Shown here in pieces: positions 13,025 to 21,940 of a DNA stretch of 64,000 nt (within the stretch, counting starts at the first letter, position 1; the number at the start of each line of letters is the position of its first letter). The notes under the pieces are model-generated. The model did no database searches and was not told where the DNA came from. It saw only the letters and a list, made by a program, of their open reading frames with translations. A program made the translations under genes and the position numbers. Source of the stretch: Neospora caninum Liverpool (taxonomy: Eukaryota > Apicomplexa > Conoidasida > Eucoccidiorida > Sarcocystidae); NCBI RefSeq assembly GCF_000208865.1, contig NC_018389.1:930001-994000 (forward strand), in the 5' to 3' direction.

Positions 13025-13586
13025 ACCAGCTTTCAGCTCCACCTCCCTTTCCAATGGTGTGCAGTATTCATTGAGAGCAGGGTACTTGAACCACAGAAAA
13101 TATGCCACCACTGGGAAACCTTGCATCGGTGCATCGCGCCTGTTCGACCCTTTCTCAGTTATTGATTACGTTATGTCGCCGTTTTAGATGTGTCGGTGGA
13201 TGTCGGGGTCGGAGAGCTACTTCTGTATGCCGTCACTCACAGGTAGTGGGTGGCACAACAGCCCATGCTCGGGGCGGTAGAACCAGAGCAGCTCAAGGGA
13301 TATACTTTGTGCAACACGATGTGACATTTACGAATCATGCGGACCATGCAAGGAACTACTGTTGGTTCACAGGTGAGCACGCGACGGTGAATTCCGGTTG
13401 TCTGCTTCGCAAGAAGTGCCAACTTCTACTGAAACGTTCTGGAACTTTAGGAGAAGTCCCGCGGTGGCCGGAAGGTGAATGTTCGTGAGACACAAACAAG
13501 CCTTGAGTGCGGCACACAAGTACGATCTAAACAACAACTAGATTTTTTGCCAGTTGCTTGATCCTGTACTCGGCGTTGCAGAATAT
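13025..13586 (+). repeat. Conserved 3' flank of SRS genes, copy 1
   Basis: This segment recurs nearly unchanged at 17485-18045 and 21379-21940, each time directly after an SRS stop codon, so it is part of the duplicated unit and probably contains the 3' untranslated region. It holds a frame of 120-145 codons starting at the ATG around 13102, but its C-terminal part is frame-disrupted between copies, which argues against a conserved protein. Confidence 0.85.
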
Positions 13587-14318
13587 ATGGGCGTATGCGT
13601 ATAACGATAGCAGGGCAAGGGGGGGTGCTTAGGGGAGAGTAGGAGAATGGAGCGGAGAGAAGCCGCATTCTGGGACACAAGACAGAAGGTAGGGGCAGGA
13701 ACAAACAGAATCATAGGACCATGATTGAGGCCAACAGAAAGGAGTTGACTCGCAGTCTTCTCGCTTTGGTCTCGGCATGTGCCCGTTTCCTCTTGCTCAA
13801 ATGCGACCTCCCCACGTTCGGGTGACAGTATTCCTTTACACAGCAACGCTGTCATCACATGAACTATATACGACGCTCGTAAGGATGAAAGTGATGAAGA
13901 GCCGTGCGCTGTTGCTGCGCCCGCAGGGCGAGAAAACGTCTGTGACGGCTGAGCGCTTCTGAATGCGTCAGTTGGTTGAGCCAGATTATTCTTCTGCGGG
14001 AATTTCTCATTTGTCTCACTGGGTCTCAGGACAAGTGTGGCAGTCCGTGAGCCTTCGGGTTCTGCTAGTCTGTTTCCAATTCGTTTTTGACTCGCCACAC
14101 GACGGACACTTTTTGTTCGCGCCAGCGATATCACTTCCGTCTCTTCCAGCATCAAGCTCATGTACTGTCTGCTAGACGGCGCTAGTAAACTCTGTTGCCT
14201 TTGTGACAGTACTGAGGAAACATCAACACCGTAGAAAGCTAGGTTAATCGATATTTGGGATGAATGCTTTCGTCGCTCTGGCGCCATGCAGCGGCGGAAG
14301 GGGAGGGGTCGGCTTCCA
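13587..14318. other. Array segment present after copy A; the assembly gap replaces it after copy B
   Basis: This 732-bp stretch lies between two blocks shared with the next repeat unit. In that unit the corresponding place is exactly the 100-N gap. It contains a minus-strand frame of about 290 codons (14422-13538) with no recognised domain, signal peptide or splice pattern; I do not consider it a supported gene. Confidence 0.6.
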
Positions 14319-15729
14319 TCGCTGTGGTCTGCAATGGTCCAGTGACTCGATCCTATTCGGTCGACTTCTCCTGTGACGGCGGACGACAGCAATCTCTGTG
14401 ATGGCGGTCCTCTAGCCGTCACCTGAAAACTGAGCCTTATCAGAGAGGTGCACCCACTGTCGCCTCCTCCACTTTGCGAACCAGAGGATCTTCGTCTCCA
14501 TCAGCCACCGGAGGGCAAGTAACGCCCCGCTGATGTAGGTGTGGTACAAGGCAGCTCCTGTTTTCAGTTCATGATATTTCTCAGGTCGAGTTTTTTTCAC
14601 TTTCTCAGTTACAGAGAGAATGATGTACCTTCATACTCTAAAGAAGGGCTCAGCGTGAGACGGTAGGGGGCGCGCGATATGCAGCACCATCTGGCGATGA
14701 AGAGCATCAGGCGGGATCTGTCCGTCGAGATGTCCCTCAGTGACGAAACGTTCGCCCGTGTCGCATTTTACACTCCTGTAGTTGTCTGGGTCAATCCAAA
14801 CAGGTCAATCCAAAGATTAGCCCCCCAACGATTAGTGTTCCAACAGCGCACTAGCGAGAGGCGTGGAAGAGTAAACTTTTGCCACATGAGTGTCGCGCTT
14901 TCCTGTTCTCATCTTACCCGTGAGAAGCTGGAAACGGCCCTCCCTCACAAGCTCTCGTGGGCTGTGCTGTGTGCAAGTAATGAAGGATGGCGTCGTTGAC
15001 CGAGCTGAACGAGATTCAGGCGGTGTTCAACTGGTAACATTTTTGTCCAGCGTCCACCGCGGCGTTCTGCCATACAAATGAGCAGTCTCAGGGCATCGTG
15101 CGAGCAGGCACACGGCGTGGCCGAAGCGAAATCACGATGAGAAGACACACTGAGGGAAAACAAATGGCTGAATCAAGTGAACCCTCCAGAGACATATCGC
15201 AGGCTGATGAACAACGTTACGGCTGCAATGTGTTTGGCTTCGCGGTGTGTCTGTCTTGTCCAGGTTCCCCTACCACAGTCTGGTTGCTACCTCAGTTCTC
15301 TTGCAGACTGCGATACTGTTGTCCTGCATTGCGCCACAGCAGTCGGCTGTTAGGGCAGCCAAGGCGTCCGCGCCAGTATCTGGCCTCACCTCCGTACTAT
15401 GAGCGCGCGGAGAGAACCCCAGCCTCCGGGGATTCCAGCACAGTTGAGCGTCGCTATACTCTGACGCGTCTCAATGATCTGCCCATTATCAGTCGGTGCC
15501 TCCACATCTGAGCCGATCGACCGGCGAGGTATCCTTGGAGCCTTTTTGTTTCTTCCGTAGCATCTGCGCTCATGTCCTTCCATTGCTTGCATGCTCTCGA
15601 CATCAAAAACAATTTCGTGTTCTCCAGCAATATCAAGGCGTTTTCTCTTTATCAAGGGCAACCGAGTTGCAATGTTCCCATGTTTCTACTGGGACAGTTT
15701 CTGCCTATCGTTGAAAACTCGTTCACACG
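14319..15729 (+). repeat. Array intergenic/promoter block upstream of SRS gene B
   Basis: This 1.4-kb block is repeated almost base for base at 18146-19556 upstream of SRS gene C. It contains a TGAGACG motif at 14656-14662 and its reverse complement at 15467-15473, so it is the likely promoter region. Short frames inside it, for example 106 codons from 14679, are shared with the second copy, but with such recent duplication this does not show coding function. Confidence 0.85.
15467..15473 (-). promoter_or_regulatory. TGAGACG promoter-type motif upstream of SRS gene B
   Basis: CGTCTCA on the plus strand is the reverse complement of TGAGACG, matching the A/TGAGACG element known to act in Toxoplasma promoters in either orientation. 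It lies about 260 bp before the ATG at 15730. The same site occurs before gene C. Confidence 0.5.
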
Positions 15730-17484
15730 ATGATTTTTCGCCAGGGTCGTGCTTGTGTGGCGGCGCTTGGCTGCTTGGTAGCAGCCGTTCATGTATTTGG
15801 CAACCTGTCGTTGGATTGCGTTCGTGCCACATCTGTGGGTAGTGTCGGCAAGAACTCTGATGACAAGGGTAAGGTGGCCAGTACCAAAATTGATTTAGAC
15901 CCTAAGGATCTCGGCCAGTTCGGCTATGTTCCGCCGGGTGATGGACGGGATCCTGCCGGCGACGAAGTGCAGGAATGCAAGTACCCTACGGATGGTGAAG
16001 GTGTCGGACGGCTGGACGTGCTTGTACCGGGGAGTTTAGTCGTTGCTGTGCGCTGCCCCGACGGAAGCTCTTCTGACTTCACACCAGCTAATCACACTTT
16101 GGCCTATACGGTGAACAGTGATGGAAGTTGTGACACAACAACGGCTGTCGATTTGGACACTCTAATTTCACATGCCGTACTCGATGAACGTAAAGAAAAC
16201 GACGATCCTCTTCTCGGGAGTATGCGATTCTTCGCCCGCGGACTGCCGCTTGCCACCGAGACGAAAGCGTGCTTCGTTTGCAGCAAAGGGAAGACCGGAA
16301 GTAACAAGGGCAAGTCGTGCGAGGTGATTGTAACGGTCCCCAAAGCGTCCTTGCCAAGTAAGTAAAGCTGCCTTTTCGCGCAAGTTCGGTTTAGCATCGT
16401 GATTGGTTCCCGCTGCGGGGGTCCTTGTGTGTACGATAGCCGTATTCACCCTCCATCATGCCGGCACTCTTGAAGTGGAACAAGCCGAGATTGGCCTAAT
16501 GACTGCTCCCGGCCTTCGTTAGCATGCTTTGGGTGTTGAGGCACGTTCTCATGCAATTTGCAAACCGTGCAATTTGCAAACCGCACCGGCCAGCCTGGTC
16601 GCGTTCGAGACTCCGTCGACGAGTAGTATGGGCATACACCTCGTATTGCGTTCTTGCATTTCCCCCCTAGAGCCATAAGTACCGGACCGTATCGGTTTTG
16701 ATTCTTTGTCCGTTGAGGAAACCTTAGTACCATGTACCACTTAGCTGGCGGTTGCGGCCTGTACACGCTAGTGATAATACCGCGTCGCACGGTAGCGTTT
16801 TCCGTCACTCGTATCAGGCTGTTGGAGGTTGGGTATTCAGCCGGGTTGCCAATTTCCAGCAGGCATGTACTTTGTTGTGTGCGGCCTCCAGATTCTTGGG
16901 TGTGCGACCCCCTCCTTCCTCCAGGTGGAAACATGGTGACGTTCCAAGGTGACGGGTCAGAGAAAACGGCTACCGTCCACTGCCCACCAGGGTATTCAAA
17001 TCTCGACTCACCAGACGAAGACGGCTATGTAATGACGGGTCCACAGTGTATGACCAAAGCAAAGCTGGAAGATGTCTTGGGGTCGGGCTCTACCATCAAG
17101 ACAGTAGAACTTAAGTCCCCACCACGTGGTGTTTCCAAATCTTATCAGGTCACCGCTACATCTTCTTTCGCAAAACCGCGCATTCTTTGCCTGGCATGTG
17201 AACCTGGGAAGAATGAACAGGTGTCCTCGTCTGCTCCAAACCGATGCATGGTTGAGGCCTTCCTCCCCGCAGCGGCTGCGGAAGTGTCCGATGGAGACTC
17301 TGATCTGCAAAAAGCAAGGAATTTGAACTCTCAGGAGCCGCCCTCCGAAACCGGAACGTCTACCGTCACAACGTCTACCGTCACACCGTCTACCGGCGCA
17401 ACATCAGATGGAGTAGTGCTTTCTTGTGCCACATCCGCTGCCCTTCTTGCCGTCATGTCTGGGTTAACGGCCGTTGCCATGTGA
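15730..17484 (+). CDS. SRS-domain (SAG1-related) GPI-type surface antigen, array copy B
   Basis: Two exons, 15730-16357 and 16892-17484, join in phase 1 to give 406 residues. The signal peptide region (MIFRQGRACVAALGCLVAAV) is shared with copy C but not with A. SRS domain 1 has six cysteines and ends with KACFVCSKGK and GKSC. Domain 2 has six cysteines and is almost identical to copy A. The Ser/Thr stalk lacks one STVTP unit relative to A, and the tail again fits a GPI signal. The protein is expected on the parasite surface, as for other SRS antigens. The intron is 16 bp longer than in A because GTGCAATTTGCAAACC is duplicated near 16550-16585. A TGAGACG-type motif lies about 260 bp upstream. 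Expression stage cannot be inferred. Confidence 0.92.
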
Positions 17485-18045
17485 ACCAGCTTTCAGCTCC
17501 ACCTCCCTTTCCAATGGTGTGCAGTATTCATTGAGAGCAGGGTACTTGAACCACAGAAAATATGCCACCACTGGGAAACCTTGCATCGGTGCATCGCGCC
17601 TGTTCGACCCTTTCTCAGTTACTGATTACGTTATGTCGCCGTTTTAGATGTGTCGGTGGATGTCGGGGTCGGAGAGCTACTTCTGTATGCCGTCACTCAC
17701 AGGTAGTGGGTGGCACAACAGCCCATGCTCGGGGCGGTAGAACCAGAGCAGCTCAAGGGATATACTTTGTGCAACACAATGTGACATTTACGAATCATGC
17801 GGACCATGCAAGGAACTACTGTTGGTTCACAGGTGAGCACGCGACAGTGAATTCCGGTTGTCTGCTTCGCAAGAAGTGCCAAATTCTACTGAAACGTTCT
17901 GGAACTTTAGGAGAAGTCCCGCGGTGGCCAGAAGGTGAACGTTCGCAACACAAACAAGCCTTGAGTGCGGCACACAAGTACGATCTAAACAACAACTAGA
18001 TTTTTTGCCGAGTTGCTTGATCCTGTACTCGGCGTTGCTGAATAT
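17485..18045 (+). repeat. Conserved 3' flank of SRS genes, copy 2
   Basis: Nearly identical to 13025-13586. It runs directly into the assembly gap at 18046, at the point corresponding to position 13586 of copy 1. Confidence 0.85.
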
Positions 18046-18145
18046 NNNNNNNNNNNNNNNNNNNNNNNNNNNNNNNNNNNNNNNNNNNNNNNNNNNNNNN
18101 NNNNNNNNNNNNNNNNNNNNNNNNNNNNNNNNNNNNNNNNNNNNN
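18046..18145. other. Assembly gap (100 N)
   Basis: Exactly 100 undetermined bases, the usual placeholder for a gap of unknown size. Its left flank matches position 13586 and its right flank matches 14319 of the preceding unit, so about 732 bp is probably missing rather than 100. Confidence 0.97.
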
Positions 18146-19556
18146 TCGCTGTGGTCTGCAATGGTCCAGTGACTCGATCCTATTCGGTCGACTTCTCCTG
18201 TGACGGCGGACGACAGCAATCTCTGTGATGGCGGTCCTCTAGCCTTCAACTGAAAACTGAGCCTTATCAGAGAGGTGCACCCACTGTCGCCTCCTCCACT
18301 TTGCGAACCAGAGGATCTTCGTCTCCATCAGCCACCGGAGGGCAAGTAACGCCCCGCTGATGTAGGTGTGGTACAAGGCAGCTCCTGTTTTCAGTTCATG
18401 ATATTTCTCAGGTCGAGTTTTTTTCACTTTCTCAGTTACAGAGAGAATGATGTACCTTCATACTCTAAAGAAGGGCTCAGCGTGAGACGGTAGGGGGCGC
18501 GCGATATGCAGCACCATCTGGCGATGAAGAGCATCAGGCGGGATCTGTCCGTCGAGATGTCCCTCAGTGACGAAACGTTCGCCCGTGTCGCATTTTACAC
18601 TCCTGTAGTTGTCTGGGTCAATCCAAACAGGTCAATCCAAAGATTAGCCCCCCAACGATTAGTGTTCCAACAGCGCACTAGCGAGAGGCGTGGAAGAGTA
18701 AACTTTTGCCACATGAGTGTCGCGCTTTCCTGTTCTCATCTTACCCGTGAGAAGCTGGAAACGGCCCTCCCTCACAAGCTCTCGTGGGCTGTGCTGTGTG
18801 CAAGTAATGAAGGATGGCGTCGTTGACCGAGCTGAACGAGATTCAGGCGGTGTTCAACTGGTAACATTTTTGTCCAGCGTCCACCGCGGCGTTCTGCCAT
18901 ACAAATGAGCAGTCTCAGGGCATCGTGCGAGCAGGCACACGGCGTGGCCGAAGCGAAATCACGATGAGAAGACACACCGAGGGAAAACAAATGGCTGAAT
19001 CAAGTGAACCCTCCAGAGACATATCGCAGGCTGATGAACAACGTTACGGCTGCAATGTGTTTGGCTTCGCGGTGTGTCTGTCTTGTCCAGGTTCCCCTAC
19101 CACAGTCTGGTTGCTACCTCAGTTCTCTTGCAGACTGCGATACTGTTGTCCTGCATTGCGCCACAGCAGTCGGCTGTTAGGGCAGCCAAGGCGTCCGCGC
19201 CAGTATCTGGCCTCACCTCCGTACTATGAGCGCGCGGAGAGAACCCCAGCCTCCGGGGATTCCAGCACAGTTGAGCGTCGCTATACTCTGACGCGTCTCA
19301 ATGATCTGCCCATTATCAGTCGGTGCCTCCACATCTGAGCCGATCGACCGGCGAGGTATCCCTGGAGCCTGTTTGTTTCTTCCGTAGCATCTGCGCTCAT
19401 GTCCTTCCATTGATAGCATGTTCTCGACATCAAAAACAATTTCGTGTTCTCCAGTAATATCAAGGCGTTTTCTCTTTATCAAGGGCAACCGAGTTGCACT
19501 GTTCCCATGTTTCTACTGGGACAGTTTCTGCCTATCGTTGAAAACTCGTTCACACG
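18146..19556 (+). repeat. Array intergenic/promoter block upstream of SRS gene C
   Basis: Second copy of the block at 14319-15729, differing at only a few bases. It carries the same TGAGACG motifs, at 18483-18489 (plus) and 19294-19300 (reverse complement). At its 3' end it runs into a 138-bp tandem duplication that includes the start codon region. Confidence 0.85.
19294..19300 (-). promoter_or_regulatory. TGAGACG promoter-type motif upstream of SRS gene C
   Basis: Same CGTCTCA site as upstream of gene B, but here about 395 bp before the ATG at 19695 because the 138-bp duplication lies between them. Confidence 0.45.
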
Positions 19557-19707
19557 ATGATTTTTCGACAAAAACAATTTCGTGTTCTCCAGTAATATCA
19601 AGGCGTTTTCTCTTTATCAAGGGCAACCGAGTTGCAATGTTCCCATGTTTCTACTGGGACAGTTTCTGCCTATCGTTGAAAACTCGTTCACACGATGATT
19701 TTTCGCC
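19432..19707 (+). repeat. 138-bp tandem duplication spanning the start of SRS gene C
   Basis: Two copies, 19432-19569 and 19570-19707, differ by about one base (TTGCACTG versus TTGCAATG). Each contains the 5' flank, the ATG and the first four codons of the SRS gene. Copy B of the gene has only one such segment, so the duplication is specific to C. It places a duplicate ATG at 19557, 138 bp upstream of the true start at 19695. Confidence 0.93.
19557..19595 (+). other. Upstream ORF (12 codons) created by the duplication before SRS gene C
   Basis: The duplicated ATG at 19557 has the same upstream context (TTCACACG) as the SRS start, reads 12 codons (MIFRQKQFRVLQ) and stops at TAA 19593-19595. 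If the transcript starts upstream of 19557, this uORF could reduce translation of SRS C. If transcription starts within the second repeat copy, it is irrelevant. Confidence 0.55.
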
Positions 19708-21378
19708 AGGGCCGTGCTTGTGTGGCGGCGCTTGGCTGCTTGGTAGCAGCCGTTCATGTATTTGGCAACCTGTCGTTGGATTGCGTTCGTGCCACATCTG
19801 TGGGTAGTGTCGGCAAGAACACTGATGACAAGGGTAAGGTGGCCAGTACCAAAATTGATTTAGACCCTGAGGATCTCCATGGACATGTCTACCTTCCATT
19901 GGTTGAACAAGTGGATCCAATGCGCTTAGAAGAGCACGAGTGCAGGTACCCTGCGGATGGTGAAGGTGTCGGACGGCTTGATTTGCGTGTCACGGAGAAT
20001 CTAATTGTCGGTTTCCATTGCCACGGAGGAACCACCGAAGAACTCACACCAGATAAGGGTTCGGCGGCATTCAGGGTAAACAGTGACGGATATTGTGACA
20101 CCACTACTGTCGTCGATGTTGACACTCTGACTCCCAATGCCCTATTCTATCAGCCTTCTCAGCCCGACGGCCGTCTTGTCGGCAACGCGGTTTTCTTCGC
20201 TGGCGGACTGCCGCTTGACAGCGAGAAGAAAGCGTGCTTCGTTTGCAAAGGGAAGACCGTAAGTAACAAGGGCAAGTCGTGCGAGGTGATTGTAACGGTC
20301 CCCAAAGCGTCCTTGCCAAGTAAGTAAAGCTGCCTTTTCGCGCAAGTTCGGTTTAGCACCGTGATTGGCTCCCGCTGCGGGGGTCCTTGTGTGTACGATA
20401 GCCGTATTCCCCCTCCATCGTACCGACATGCTTGGAGTGGAACAAGCCGAGATTGGCCTAATGACTGCTCCCGGCCTTCGTTAGCATGCTTTGGGTGTTG
20501 AGGCACGTTCTCATGCAATTTGCAAACCGCACCGGCCAGCCCGGTCGCGTTGGAGACTGCGCCGACGAGTAGTATGGGCATACGCCCCGTATTGCGTTCT
20601 TGCACTTCCCCCCTAGAGCCATAAGTACCGGACCGTATCGGCTTTGGTTCTTTGTCCGTTGAGGAAATCGTAGTGCCATGTACCACACTTAGCTGACGGT
20701 TGCGGCCTGTGCACGCTAGTGGTAATACCGCAACGCGCGGTAGATTTTTCAGTCACTCGTATCAGGCTGTTGGAGGTTGGGTATTCAGCCGGGTTGCCAA
20801 TTTCCAGAAGGAATGTACTTTGTTGTGTGCGGCCTCCAGATTCTTGGGTGTGCAACCCCGAAGCCCCTCCGTCAGTCAACACGTTGGCGTTTCGCGACGA
20901 TGGGACAGCGAAAGAGGCCTTCGTCCACTGCCCACCAGGGTATTCAAAACTCGACTCACCAGACAAAGACGGCTATGTAATGACGGGTCCACAGTGTATG
21001 ACCAAAGCAAAGCTGGAAGATGTCTTGGGGTCGGGCTCTACCATCAAGACAGTAGAACTTAAGTCCCCACCAAGTGGTGTTTCCAAATCCTATCAAGTCA
21101 CCGCTACGTCTTCCTTCCCAAAACCGCGCATGCTCTGCATGAAATGTTTTCCAGGCGACAGTGAGGATAAGCCCTCTGAAACAGACGCATGCCTGTTGAA
21201 AGTCCTTCTGCCTGTCTTCGGAGAAAAAGGGAAAGAAGCTGGAAAAACGCTAGAACAGACAACCGGTGAAACGGAAACGCCATCTGAGACAACAACGTCA
21301 GCTGGAGTTGTGCTTTCTTGTGCCACATCCGCTGCCCTTCTTGCGCCGATTTCCGTGTTAATGTCCGTTGCCATGTGA
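19695..21378 (+). CDS. SRS-domain (SAG1-related) GPI-type surface antigen, array copy C
   Basis: Two exons, 19695-20319 and 20840-21378, join in phase 1 to give 387 residues. The signal peptide and the first 40 or so residues match copy B, then SRS domain 1 diverges strongly while keeping six cysteines and the KACFVCKGK and GKSC ends. Domain 2 shares a nearly identical central block with A and B (from CPPGYS to TATSSF) but differs before and after it, and its stalk is Glu/Thr-rich without STVTP repeats. The C-terminus is a hydrophobic GPI-type tail ending SVAM. Copy C is therefore a mosaic relative to A and B. The start at 19695 rather than 19557 is chosen because only it leads into the signal peptide. 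Confidence 0.92.
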
Positions 21379-21940
21379 ACATGCTCCGCATCGCCACCTC
21401 TTCAGATGGTGTGTACTATTTATATGAGAAAAGGGTTCTTGAACCACAGAAAATATGCCACCGCCGGGAAACCTTGCATCGGTGCATCGCGCCTGTTCGA
21501 CCCTTTCTCAGTTATTGATTACGTTATGTCGCCGTTTTAGATGTGTCGGTGGATGTCGGGGTCGGAGAGCTACTTGTGTATACCGTCACTCACGGGCAGT
21601 GGGTGGTGTAACACCCGATGTGCGGAGCGGTAGAACCAGAGCAGCTCAAGGGATATACTTTGTGCAACACAATGTGACATTTACGAATCATGCGGACCAT
21701 GCAAGGAACTACTGTTGGTTCACAGGGGGAGCACGCGACGGTGAATTCCGGTTGTTTGCTTCGCAAGAAGTGCCAAATTCTACTGAAACGTTCTGGAACT
21801 TTAGAAGTCCCGCGGCGGCCGGAAGGTGAATGTTCGTGAGACACAAACAAGCCTTGAGTGCGGCACACAAGTACGATCTAAACAACAACTAGATTTTTTG
21901 CCAGTTGCTTGATCCTGTACTCGGCGATGCAGAATATATA
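21379..21940 (+). repeat. Conserved 3' flank of SRS genes, copy 3 (end of array)
   Basis: Homologous to 13025-13586 and 17485-18045 but more diverged, with small indels. Similarity ends at about 21937, which marks the right edge of the SRS array. Confidence 0.8.

Noticed and set aside
13102..13488. 120-145 codon frame after each SRS gene
   Set aside because: It lies in the expected 3' untranslated region, and small indels among the three copies change its C-terminus, which is not expected for a conserved protein.
13538..14422. Minus-strand open frame of about 290 codons between SRS A and B
   Set aside because: No recognisable domain, signal peptide or splice structure, and composition resembles random read-through. 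It spans the segment lost in the assembly gap of the next unit, so conservation cannot be judged.
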